Part shown: positions 17,025-25,069 of the stretch, in pieces
Numbering within the stretch: position 1 is the stretch's first letter
Layout: each line of letters starts with the position of its first letter
NCBI RefSeq assembly: GCF_036567765.1
Contig: NZ_DATCTU010000104.1
Coordinates: 62,001-126,000, forward strand
From: Pseudobacteroides sp.
GTDB lineage: Bacteria; Bacillota; Clostridia; Acetivibrionales; DSM-2933
Direction: 5' to 3'
DNA length: 64,000 nucleotides
Made by a program: the position numbers and the translations under genes
Notes under the pieces: model-generated
What the model was told of the DNA's origin: nothing
The model's input: only the letters and a program-made list of their open reading frames with translations
Database searches by the model: none

Positions 17025-19499
17025 TTATTTTTTCTTTGCAGTAATTCTCATTCCATAGAATGAACGCCATACAAAGACAAGAGCAATTAATAGGAATACA
17101 ATACCAACCTTTGGAGCATAGTCTCTGAAATGATCCGATATTGCAATTTCCATAGCTAAGAGTCCAAACAGAGTTGTAAACTTGATTATTGGGTTCAAAG
17201 CAACTGATGATGTATCCTTAAATGGGTCACCTACTGTATCCCCAACAACTGTAGCATCATGAAGCTCAGTTCCTTTTTCTTTCAGGTCAACCTCAACAAC
17301 CTTCTTTGCATTGTCCCAACATCCGCCTGCATTAGCCATAAATATTGCCTGGAACAAACCGAATACAGCTATTGATATTAAGTAAGCAACGAAGAATGCT
17401 ACCGGTTTGTTGTCACCGCCTTGTGGAGCGGAAATAAATGCAAAAGCAAGTGCGAAAGAGAATATTGCAATAAATATATTGAACATACCCTTTTGAGCAT
17501 ACTGTGTACAGATCTTAACAACTTCCTTTGATTTTTCAGTAGCAGCAGACTGGCTGGCTTTATCGTCAAGCTTTATATTCTTTTTGATATACTCAACAGC
17601 TCTGTATGCTCCAGTTGAAACCGCCTGAGTTGACGCACCTGTAAACCAGAAGATTACAGCTCCACCGCAGAGGAAGCCTAATATGGTGAATGGGTTTAAT
17701 ATGTTTAATATAGTCTCAGGCTCAACACCCAATGCACTCTTGATAACAAGTATCAGCGAGAATATCATTGTTGTAGCACCAACAACAGCAGTACCGATAA
17801 GAACCGGCTTTGCAGTTGCTTTAAATGTATTACCTGCACCGTCATTTGCTTCAAGGTAATATTTTGCCTTGTCAAAGTCAGGCTTGAATCCGAAATCCTT
17901 TTCGATCTGCTTATCAACATTAGGTATTGACTCAATAAGTGAAAGCTCATAGATTGACTGAGCATTGTCAGTAACTGGTCCATAGCTGTCAACAGCTATA
18001 GTAACAGGTCCCATCCCGAGGAACCCGAATGCAACAAGACCGAAAGCGAAGATAGAAGGATATATCATTATATCCGCTAATCCTTGATTACTAACAAAGT
18101 AAGCCAAGAACATAAGGCCAAAGAATACCATACCCTTCCAGAAAGCACTGAAGTTACCTGCAATAAGCCCTGCAAGAATATTCAAGGAAGCTCCACCTTC
18201 TCTTGAAGATGTAACAGTTTCCTGAACGTGAGCTGATTTGGGGCTTGTAAATATCTTTGTGAATTCAGGTATAAGAGCAGCTCCCAAAGTACCGCAGCTT
18301 ATGATGATGGAAAGAACCCACCATAGCTTGCCTGAATTTGCAGTAATACCTGCAACTTCAGTACCGGGACCGATCATCAGGTAGCTTACTACGAAAGTTA
18401 CAATTATTGATAGTATTGATGTTATCCAAACAAGGTTTGTAAGCGGCTGTTCAAAATCGAAATCGTCTTTTTTAGAATATAAAGCAGAGCTAATCGCTTT
18501 GTTTATAAAGAAGGAAATAACCGATGTAATAACCATCAATATACGCATTACGAATATCCAAACAAGAAGACTGCCTTGGATAATTTCTTTTTTATCAGGG
18601 AATGCAAAACCAACGGCAAGGAGTATAAATGAGATCAAAGCAACCCCTGTTACACCATAGGTTTCGAAACCGTCAGCTGTAGGACCAACGCTGTCACCCG
18701 CGTTATCACCTGTACAGTCAGCTATAACACCAGGATTACGGGGATCATCTTCTTTTATCTTAAATACAATTTTCATAAGGTCGGAACCGATGTCTGCTAT
18801 CTTTGTAAAGATACCACCAGCGATACGAAGAGCTGATGCACCTAATGATTCACCTACCGCAAATCCGATAAAGCTTGCACCTGCAAGTTCATTAGGAACA
18901 AAACACAATATAATAAGCATCATTAGAAGCTCTACGCAGATAAGCACAACTCCGATACTCATTCCTGCATCAAGAGGTATGTTCAAGAGCTTTAAAGGTT
19001 TTCTTTCAAGGGCGGAAAATGCCATTCTACTGTTTGCCAGAGTATTCATACGTATACCATACCAGGCAACACCATAAGAACCCAATATACCAACTACAGT
19101 CCATCCAAGTATGAATGCAACTTTTCCTACACCCATTCCTTCAAGAATCCCAAAATAGAAGGCAATACATGCACCTATGAATACAAAGAGTATAGCAAGA
19201 AACTTACCCTGCTGTGTTAAATAGGTCTTACATGTTTCATAAATTGTGCCTGCTACATCAAGCATTGACTTATGAGCCTTAAGATTTTTTACCCTAGCAA
19301 ACTGATATACTCCGAACAACAAACCGAGAAAGCAAACAACAAAACCGGCGTATAACAAGTTATTCTGACCGCTTGTAAACTCGGGCGTAACTAAATCTGC
19401 TTCACTCGCAATAGCCATACAGGGCAAAAAAATGGCAATCATCAAGCTGATTAAGCTTACCAATGACGCCTTTGCCATCTTCGTGAACTTAAAATTCAT
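17025..19499 (-). CDS. hppA: Membrane-bound proton-translocating pyrophosphatase, probably K+-independent
   Basis: 824 residues, longer than the usual 670-770, with a signal-like hydrophobic start. It has about 16 hydrophobic segments. Substrate-site motifs are ADIGSDLMKIVFKIKEDDPR (about 235-254), VIADCTGDNAGDSVG and the C-terminal VGDTVGDPFKDTSS. At the cation switch the sequence is GNTFKA (about 556-561): Lys replaces the Ala of K+-dependent enzymes, which points to a K+-independent proton pump. It couples PPi hydrolysis to proton export and could save energy together with PPi-linked metabolism. It forms its own unit, with a promoter at 19593 and a terminator at 16948. Confidence 0.95.
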   Translation of the reverse strand: MNFKFTKMAKASLVSLISLMIAIFLPCMAIASEADLVTPEFTSGQNNLLYAGFVVCFLGLLFGVYQFARVKNLKAHKSMLDVAGTIYETCKTYLTQQGKFLAILFVFIGACIAFYFGILEGMGVGKVAFILGWTVVGILGSYGVAWYGIRMNTLANSRMAFSALERKPLKLLNIPLDAGMSIGVVLICVELLMMLIILCFVPNELAGASFIGFAVGESLGASALRIAGGIFTKIADIGSDLMKIVFKIKEDDPRNPGVIADCTGDNAGDSVGPTADGFETYGVTGVALISFILLAVGFAFPDKKEIIQGSLLVWIFVMRILMVITSVISFFINKAISSALYSKKDDFDFEQPLTNLVWITSILSIIVTFVVSYLMIGPGTEVAGITANSGKLWWVLSIIISCGTLGAALIPEFTKIFTSPKSAHVQETVTSSREGGASLNILAGLIAGNFSAFWKGMVFFGLMFLAYFVSNQGLADIMIYPSIFAFGLVAFGFLGMGPVTIAVDSYGPVTDNAQSIYELSLIESIPNVDKQIEKDFGFKPDFDKAKYYLEANDGAGNTFKATAKPVLIGTAVVGATTMIFSLILVIKSALGVEPETILNILNPFTILGFLCGGAVIFWFTGASTQAVSTGAYRAVEYIKKNIKLDDKASQSAATEKSKEVVKICTQYAQKGMFNIFIAIFSFALAFAFISAPQGGDNKPVAFFVAYLISIAVFGLFQAIFMANAGGCWDNAKKVVEVDLKEKGTELHDATVVGDTVGDPFKDTSSVALNPIIKFTTLFGLLAMEIAISDHFRDYAPKVGIVFLLIALVFVWRSFYGMRITAKKK

Positions 19500-19592
19500 T
19501 TCGTTTCGTCCTCCCTCTGATATTATAAATTAAATTTTTTATATGAAATTTTCCCCTTGAGGGAAAATATTATAAAAATTCAGCCAGTATAC

Positions 19593-19621
19593 ATTATAAT
19601 ATGCAAAAATATATTATTCAA
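19593..19621 (-). promoter_or_regulatory. Sigma-A promoter of hppA
   Basis: Minus strand TTGAAT, 17 bases, TATAAT. This is a near-consensus vegetative promoter about 95 bases upstream of the hppA start. The leader then contains the small hairpin ATTTTCCC/GGGAAAAT. Confidence 0.65.
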
Positions 19622-19795
19622 TATCTAAATTCAAAACTTTGATAAAATATTGACAAATATATATATGTTTTCTGCTATTAAAATTATGCATAATAGTATA
19701 AATACAGCAGGCATTCTATTTGATTAATTTATAATATTACTTTTAGTAAATACTTTTAATTTATGTATTTGATTTTGTCCAAAAAAACGCAGATA

Positions 19796-19843
19796 ATACA
19801 AAAGACAGTCCCAGGGATAATTCCTTGAACTGTCTTTTGTATT
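19796..19843 (-). terminator. Terminator of the tRNA-Gly pair
   Basis: ACAAAAGACAGT pairs with ACTGTCTTTTGT over 12 bases directly beyond the second tRNA gene. Confidence 0.85.
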
Positions 19844-19845
19844 AA

Positions 19846-19916
<71 letters not shown>

Positions 19917-19955
19917 ATATTAAGAGATCAATGCAAGACTGATCTCTTCTACATG

Positions 19956-20030
19956 TGGAGCGGGTTACGAGATTTGAACTCGCGACTTTCACCTTGGCAA
20001 GGTGACACTCTACCGCTGAGTTAAACCCGC
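19956..20030 (-). tRNA. tRNA-Gly (anticodon GCC)
   Basis: Minus strand begins GCGGGTTTAACTCAGCGGTA. The acceptor stem GCGGGTT/AACCCGC pairs fully, and the anticodon loop TTGCCAA gives GCC. The T arm carries AGTTCAAATCT. The CCA end is encoded, unlike in its neighbour. Confidence 0.95.
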
Positions 20031-20120
20031 AAATCCAACCTGCAAAGGTTATTATACATAGTTGTCACTTAATTGTCAACCCCTAATACAAATATTTTTT
20101 ATTCCATATGGGTTTTATAT

Positions 20121-20177
20121 AAAAAGAGCTGAAGCACCTTACTTTTCATAGTTTACAATCTGTGTTCAGCTCTTTTT
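20121..20177 (-). terminator. Terminator of glnS
   Basis: AAAAAGAGCTGAA pairs with TTCAGCTCTTTTT around a 31-base AT-rich loop, 26 bases beyond the glnS stop. Confidence 0.8.
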
Positions 20178-20200
20178 AATGTCTAGGAAATTATGGTGTA
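20178..20200. repeat. Fragment of palindrome family 2
   Basis: AATGTCTAGGAAATTATGGTG is the reverse of the 3' half of copy b. It touches the glnS stop region. Confidence 0.5.
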
Positions 20201-20202
20201 TG

Positions 20203-21894
20203 CTACAGGTTTTTCTGTACCTTTGCCCATGAATCTTTAAGTGCAACTATTCTATTAAATACCAGCTTATCTTCCTTTGAATCCATTGAATCTATACAGA
20301 AATATCCTGTTCGTATAAATTGGTACCTGTCTTCAGGCTTGGAATCTTTAAGTCCTGGCTCTAACTTACAATTGTATAAAACCTCCAATGAGTTAGGATT
20401 AAGGTTTTCTTTATAATCTCCGCTCTCACTTTCGTCAGGATTGGAACTTGCAAAGAGCTGATCATAAAGCCTTACTTCGGCGTCAATGGCATGTTTGGCA
20501 GAAACCCATTGAATGGTTCCCTTTACTTTTCTTCCGTCTGGCGAGTTACCTCCCTTTGATTCTGGATCATAGGTACAGATAAGCTCTGTTATTTCTCCAG
20601 TTTTTTCATCCTTCACAACGCTTTTGCATGTTATGAAATATGCATGCTTAAGCCTTACCTCAGATCCTGGAAACAACCTGAAGTATTTTTTTGGGGGATC
20701 TTCCATAAAGTCATCCCTATCAATATAAACAACCTTGGAGAATGGAACCTTCCTGGTTCCTGCATTAGTATCCTCAGGATTATTCTCTGCATCAAACCAC
20801 TCTACCTGGTCGTCAGGATAATTTTCCAATACAACCTTGATGGGTCTTAACACAGCCATCACTCTTTTGGCTTTGGTATTCAGGTCTTCTCTTATACAGT
20901 GCTCTAAAAGAGCAACATCAACTGTGCTTGATGTTTTTGCCACCCCTATACGCTCACAAAAATCTCTTATTGCCTCAGGTGTGTATCCACGTCTCCTCAT
21001 ACCGGATATTGTCGGCATTCTAGGATCATCCCAACCTAAAACATATGAGTTTTTAACTAATTCCAAAAGCTTTCTTTTGCTCATAACAGTATAAGTAAGG
21101 TTCAAGCGGGCAAACTCTATCTGCCTTGGCCTATCCTTAAAATTAAGTGTTTCCAAGAACCAATCATATAACGGGCGATGATCTTCAAACTCTAGCGTAC
21201 AAATTGAATGAGTTATACCTTCTAGAGCATCGGATATTGGATGTGCAAAGTCATACATGGGATAAATACACCACTTGTCACCGGATCTGTGGTGATTTGC
21301 ATGAAGTATCCTATACATAACAGGATCTCTCATATTTAAATTTGGCGAAGACATATCTATTTTAGCTCTTAGCACACGGCTTCCATCTTCAAACTCCCCG
21401 TTTTTCATCTTTTCGAATAATTCCAGGTTCTCTTCAACAGAACGATTTCTGTAAGGACTGTTCTTACCCGGTTCAGTGAGGGTACCCCTATATTCTCTGA
21501 TCTGCTCTGCAGTAAGGTCACAGACATAGGCTTTGCCAAGCTTTATAAGTTCTATGGCATACTTATAAATACTTTCGAAATAATCCGAAGCATAATACAT
21601 TCTGTCGTCCCAATCAAAGCCCAGCCACTTAACGTCTCTTTGAATGGAATCAACATATTCCACATCCTCTTTGACGGGATTGGTATCATCAAACCTTAAG
21701 TTACATTTTCCTTTATTCTGTATTGAAAGTCCGAAATTTAAGCATATTGACTTTGCATGGCCTATATGCAAGTAACCGTTGGGCTCGGGCGGAAACCTTG
21801 TAACCACCCTGCCGCCGTTTTTGTTTGTGTTTAAATCATCAGTAATAATATCCTGAATGAAATTTGAATAAGCTATTGCATCATTATCACTCAT
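20203..21894 (-). CDS. glnS: Glutaminyl-tRNA synthetase
   Basis: 563 residues, class I synthetase. It has [19 protein letters not shown] (HIGH motif), LRFDDTNP and, near the middle, [11 protein letters not shown] (KMSKS-type motif), followed by a C-terminal beta-barrel anticodon-binding part. It charges tRNA-Gln directly, so this organism need not rely only on the GatCAB route. The start ATG follows AGGAGG. The upstream spacer holds a palindromic element, not a T-box. Confidence 0.96.
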   Translation of the reverse strand: MSDNDAIAYSNFIQDIITDDLNTNKNGGRVVTRFPPEPNGYLHIGHAKSICLNFGLSIQNKGKCNLRFDDTNPVKEDVEYVDSIQRDVKWLGFDWDDRMYYASDYFESIYKYAIELIKLGKAYVCDLTAEQIREYRGTLTEPGKNSPYRNRSVEENLELFEKMKNGEFEDGSRVLRAKIDMSSPNLNMRDPVMYRILHANHHRSGDKWCIYPMYDFAHPISDALEGITHSICTLEFEDHRPLYDWFLETLNFKDRPRQIEFARLNLTYTVMSKRKLLELVKNSYVLGWDDPRMPTISGMRRRGYTPEAIRDFCERIGVAKTSSTVDVALLEHCIREDLNTKAKRVMAVLRPIKVVLENYPDDQVEWFDAENNPEDTNAGTRKVPFSKVVYIDRDDFMEDPPKKYFRLFPGSEVRLKHAYFITCKSVVKDEKTGEITELICTYDPESKGGNSPDGRKVKGTIQWVSAKHAIDAEVRLYDQLFASSNPDESESGDYKENLNPNSLEVLYNCKLEPGLKDSKPEDRYQFIRTGYFCIDSMDSKEDKLVFNRIVALKDSWAKVQKNL

Positions 21895-21906
21895 GTCTTT
21901 CCTCCT

Positions 21907-22029
21907 ATATAAAAAGTGCTAAAATTCACTGAAAATTATTTAACCAACTAAAATCTGTTACATTTGTCTGATTCAGACAATACGGTCTGCATCCGGCAAA
22001 TGTAACAGATAATAATGCTTTTAATATAG
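21907..22029. mobile_element. Palindromic element family 3, copy 1
   Basis: The centre has a 12-base perfect inverted repeat, CTGTTACATTTG and CAAATGTAACAG, flanked by TATATAAAAAGTGC on the left and GCTTTTAATATA on the right, which resemble inverted ends. A diverged relative with the same ends lies at 23517-23623. It begins 12 bases upstream of the glnS start and may influence its expression. Confidence 0.55.
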
Positions 22030-22082
22030 TATAAATACTATTTTAATAAATATCAACGTATATTGCCAATATTTTAAGAAAA

Positions 22083-23003
22083 TTATTCAGACAGGTACAC
22101 ATTAAAGTTTGAGATTCCCATTTGAACTTCCATATCTATCTTAGACTCCGCTTTGTCATAATTAGGAGACTCATACACATCTTTATTTTTATTCCATCCC
22201 AAACTATCCAGATTTGTATGATTGGTAATTTTACTTATTTTTATGCGTATACCTGAAGACCTTGGAACAGTAAGATTTATGTTTGAAGCTCCCGCATTAA
22301 TATCAACCTTTGTTTTATCATAACCCGAACCGAATTTCATATCTATACTTGAAGCTCCTATATTCAGATCCAGCTTTTTGAGCTTAATGTCTGTCATGTC
22401 CATAGTACCGTTTATGGCACCTGTGTTCATATCAATATCCCAAAGTACGTTTTTATTTAAATTGAAGCTGCAGGTTTTGCTTGCGAAATCAAAATAATGG
22501 CTTTTATTCAAGTCTATTTTGACATCTTTATCATTATTTGAATAATCTACCTTGTTGAGCTTAACGCTTTCCGGAACATCTGCAGAAAATAACTCCTTGG
22601 TATTGCCGTCCAAATTGATTTTAGTTGCCCCTAGTGAGATATCTATTTTACCGTTTTTTGTGGCTTCCTTGATCTTTTCGCTATACTTTACATAATTTTC
22701 ATTCCTTCTATTACCCAGATCCAGATTAATTTTGACGCCCTCAAAACCAATTTTAGGATTTGCTATAATGCCGTAAGACAATACTATACTAAAATACAAA
22801 ATCCAGGATATTGTTTTTACAGCAGAATTATATTTGAATACCAGGTTTACTCCTATAAAAATCAGAATAAGCGGCCACAGCTTAAAAGCCGATATAAAAA
22901 AAGTCGTAACATAACTGAAGCTGATGACATTAAAGCTTATTAAAATCCATATAATTCCTATGGCTAGCAAAAAAACTCCCAGCCCTATTTTCCCTGTTTT
23001 CAT
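22083..23003 (-). CDS. LiaF-like membrane protein with C-terminal toastrack domain
   Basis: 306 residues from the ATG at 23003, which overlaps the pspC stop. The N-terminal third has three to four hydrophobic segments (GKIGLGVFLLAIGIIWILI, LWPLILIFIGVNLVF, then another). The rest is a beta-rich repeat region with LDLNIGASSIDMKFG and VDINAGASNINLTVP, typical of LiaF/DUF2154 and DUF4097 toastrack domains. Such proteins sense or bind envelope stress. Translational coupling to the PspC-domain gene supports that reading. Confidence 0.8.
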   Translation of the reverse strand: MKTGKIGLGVFLLAIGIIWILISFNVISFSYVTTFFISAFKLWPLILIFIGVNLVFKYNSAVKTISWILYFSIVLSYGIIANPKIGFEGVKINLDLGNRRNENYVKYSEKIKEATKNGKIDISLGATKINLDGNTKELFSADVPESVKLNKVDYSNNDKDVKIDLNKSHYFDFASKTCSFNLNKNVLWDIDMNTGAINGTMDMTDIKLKKLDLNIGASSIDMKFGSGYDKTKVDINAGASNINLTVPRSSGIRIKISKITNHTNLDSLGWNKNKDVYESPNYDKAESKIDMEVQMGISNFNVYLSE

Positions 23004-23476
23004 CAAAATCTCCTCCTGCTCCTAAATATGAACACCATCCCGACTACTATCAACATAAGAGGAACCACTAATTTATCATCTATCCTTATATACTCCTTTA
23101 ATAAAAAGAATGCTCCCAATAGAATCAGTATTATTCCAAAAATATTTTTATCAGGTTTGTTCCTTGTGTAATAGCCGTCATCAAACTCGTTCCGTCCTGT
23201 TTTAACAGTAAAGTCTTTATCAGACTCACTTTGTCCGGGGCAACTGAATTCATTGACATGGGTGCTGTGATTAGATTGACTGCCGCTGTCATAGTCGCTT
23301 TTAGGCATTATGACTGCAGCCACAATATAGGCTATAAATCCTGTTCCTCCCAGGAAAAATGTTGCCCCCCATACAAGCCTTACAATTGTAGGGTCTGTTG
23401 AAAAATATTCCGCAATACCACCGCAAACTCCGGAAATTACTTTATTATTTCTAGAACAGCACAGTTTTTTTACCAT
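23003..23476 (-). CDS. PspC-domain membrane protein
   Basis: 157 residues. The N-terminal PspC domain is clear: ISGVCGGIAEYFSTDPTIVR and then a hydrophobic segment ending in VIMPKSD. A polar linker of about 55 residues follows, then two hydrophobic helices of the LiaI/DUF5668 type. It is likely a membrane partner of the LiaF-like protein in an envelope-stress module. GGAGG precedes the ATG. No two-component genes are adjacent. Confidence 0.85.
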   Translation of the reverse strand: MVKKLCCSRNNKVISGVCGGIAEYFSTDPTIVRLVWGATFFLGGTGFIAYIVAAVIMPKSDYDSGSQSNHSTHVNEFSCPGQSESDKDFTVKTGRNEFDDGYYTRNKPDKNIFGIILILLGAFFLLKEYIRIDDKLVVPLMLIVVGMVFIFRSRRRF

Positions 23477-23516
23477 TTATATACTCCTCCCTTAAGTAAC
23501 AACACTAATTTATTTG

Positions 23517-23623
23517 CTATAGATTAAAAGTGATAAATCTATTACATTCGTCTGTCGCAAATCCCGTTGAACCATTCGTTATTTGCTTCGCCAAATGTAA
23601 GATTATTAACACTTTTAATATAG
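23517..23623. mobile_element. Palindromic element family 3, copy 2
   Basis: Left end CTATAGATTAAAAGTGATAA and right end TTAACACTTTTAATATAGATA form imperfect inverted ends. Inside, ATTACATTCGTCTG and CCAAATGTAAGAT match copy 1 at 21907-22029. It starts about 40 bases upstream of the pspC start. Confidence 0.55.
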
Positions 23624-23733
23624 ATAGTTCCAAGGCCATGTGTGTAAATATTTAATAACCTCTATCAATAGTTACGATTATATTTTAAAAATGTCTTATA
23701 ATATTGAAAATTTTTTAAATATATTTTGGTCAC

Positions 23734-23753
23734 CAAAATCACTTGTAATTTTG
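23734..23753. repeat. AAAATC-type short palindrome
   Basis: CAAAATCACTTGTAATTTTG, an imperfect 20-base palindrome of the kind also seen at 6558 and 31979. The 383-base spacer around it (23477-23859) also holds family-3 copy 2 and the terminator at 23762-23820, and nothing else that I can identify. Confidence 0.45.
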
Positions 23754-23761
23754 CAACAATA

Positions 23762-23820
23762 AAAAAAGACCAACTTATTTATATTAAAATGATTAATATT
23801 ATAAGGATGGCCTTTTATTA
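23762..23820 (-). terminator. Terminator of the cyclophilin gene
   Basis: Minus strand AAAGGCCATCCTTAT pairs with ATAAGTTGGTCTTT and is followed by a run of T. It lies 40 bases beyond the stop. Confidence 0.75.
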
Positions 23821-23859
23821 AGTCATGACTAAATATGATATATAAACTTCATAAGCTGC

Positions 23860-24642
23860 TTATTTATAAGTTGTAACCTCGATGGAGTTGATTATAACCT
23901 CCTCCATAGGCTGGGACTCTTTAACCACTCTAACATTTGCAATTTTGTCAACCACATCCATACCTTCGAATATCTGGCCAAAAACTGTATGTCTGTTATC
24001 CAACCATGGGGTACCGCCTACCTTTTTATACTGGTTTATAACTTCCTCAGAAACGTTATTTTGTTGCATAAACTGAACGGAGTTGTCATCTACTTTGTTC
24101 AGTTGTACTATAAAGAACTGACTTCCGTTTGTATTGGGTCCGCTGTTAGCCATGGAAAGTGCACCCCTGTAATTATGAACCTTATCGCTGAACTCGTCCT
24201 CAAATGGCTTGTTCCAGATGCTCTCCCCTCCTGTTCCGTTGCCCATAGGGTCCCCGCCCTGAATCATAAAGTCCTTGATAACCCTGTGGAACTTTAACCC
24301 ATCGTAATATTTGTTCTTGGCATGTGTTAAAAAGTTTTCTACAGCTTTTGGTGCCACCTCATAGAAAAACTTAATCTTTATATCACCCATATTTGTTTTC
24401 ATAATAGCAATTGTTTCGTTTTTTTCAGGTGCACTGAACTGATCAATTTTTGAGGGCTTATTTATTTCCAGCTTACTTGCAGCTGAAGATGGTGACGCTG
24501 CAGAGGGACTAGGATCTGCCGGTGAAGAAATAGCAGATGGCTGTCCAGCACTATTATCTGAGTCGTTTGAAATCTTATCGGAACTGCATCCCGTAAAAAC
24601 TGAGGTTAATAATAAACTTACAATTAATGCCTTTTTAATCAT
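23860..24642 (-). CDS. Cyclophilin-type peptidyl-prolyl cis-trans isomerase lipoprotein
   Basis: 260 residues from the ATG at 24642; an ATG four codons earlier touches the GGAGG and is too close to it. A lipoprotein signal (KKALIVSLLLTSVFTGCS, cysteine at about residue 18) is followed by a Ser/Pro/Ala-rich linker and the cyclophilin barrel: FHRVIKDFMIQGGDP, GALSMANSGPNTNGSQFFI, HTVFGQIFEGMDVVDKI. It should fold exported proteins on the outer face of the membrane. Confidence 0.93.
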   Translation of the reverse strand: MIKKALIVSLLLTSVFTGCSSDKISNDSDNSAGQPSAISSPADPSPSAASPSSAASKLEINKPSKIDQFSAPEKNETIAIMKTNMGDIKIKFFYEVAPKAVENFLTHAKNKYYDGLKFHRVIKDFMIQGGDPMGNGTGGESIWNKPFEDEFSDKVHNYRGALSMANSGPNTNGSQFFIVQLNKVDDNSVQFMQQNNVSEEVINQYKKVGGTPWLDNRHTVFGQIFEGMDVVDKIANVRVVKESQPMEEVIINSIEVTTYK

Positions 24643-24816
24643 TCTTAGAATCATCCTCCATTAATAATTTTCTTTAGTTTTACAAACCTACCGCAAATTA
24701 TTTATATTATAACATAATCGGCCAAATTGTTACATATTTTTATGTATCACTCCTTCTTGTCAACCTTTTAAATATATTTGGGTGTCAAGGTTGCAAAACC
24801 GCAACCGATTTTGTTC

Positions 24817-24845
24817 TTGATTTTTGAACAATAATAATATATATT
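24817..24845 (+). promoter_or_regulatory. Sigma-A promoter upstream of the pyk leader
   Basis: TTGATT, 17 bases, TATATT on the plus strand. Transcription would start near 24852, about 70 bases before the terminator at 24923. Confidence 0.5.
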
Positions 24846-24851
24846 AAAGAT

Positions 24852-24957
24852 TGGGTAAAGAAAAAGAGAAATATTGCCCTTTGTTTTAGATTTGTCGGTA
24901 TTAATAGTTGTGGCGATTAATAGCGTAAGGCATTTTCTTTTGCCTTGCGTTTTTTAA
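24852..24957 (+). ncRNA. Candidate leader or small RNA upstream of pyk
   Basis: About 105 bases from the promoter above to a strong intrinsic terminator. A first hairpin GGGTAA/TTGCCC lies at the 5' end. The last stem is GCGTAAGGCA/TGCCTTGCG, then T6. No coding frame with a ribosome site lies inside. It could be a free small RNA or an attenuator of pyruvate kinase. I do not recognise a known riboswitch class. Confidence 0.4.
24923..24957 (+). terminator. Intrinsic terminator 113 bases upstream of pyk
   Basis: GCGTAAGGCA pairs with TGCCTTGCG (one G-U) around eight bases and is followed by six T. No plus-strand gene precedes it. Confidence 0.75.
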
Positions 24958-25069
24958 TACATAAAATGGTAATAAGGGTTAAAACTAAATATCTATTTCA
25001 ATCATTTTTTATTGATTTTATATAGTAATTTTCATAGTTTTTGCTTTAAACCGAAAGGAATGATGATTT

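Larger units (their letters stand above)
19500..19845. other. Gene-free region upstream of hppA
   Basis: 346 bases, very AT-rich. It contains the hppA promoter (19593-19621), a leader hairpin ATTTTCCC/GGGAAAAT at 19548-19568, and the tRNA terminator at 19796-19843. Nothing else is seen. Confidence 0.6.
24655..25069. other. Divergent intergenic region between the cyclophilin and pyk genes
   Basis: 415 bases. Contents: a short AAAATC-type palindrome (CAAAACCGCAACCGATTTTG, 24794-24813), a plus-strand promoter at 24817-24845, a leader RNA ending in a terminator at 24955, and then about 110 AT-rich bases before pyk. The pyk ribosome site AAAGGA is ten bases before its ATG. Confidence 0.6.

Noticed and set aside
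21895-22082. Possible T-box leader for glnS
   Set aside because: The palindrome there matches repeat family 3, and I see neither a T-box sequence nor an anti-terminator pair.
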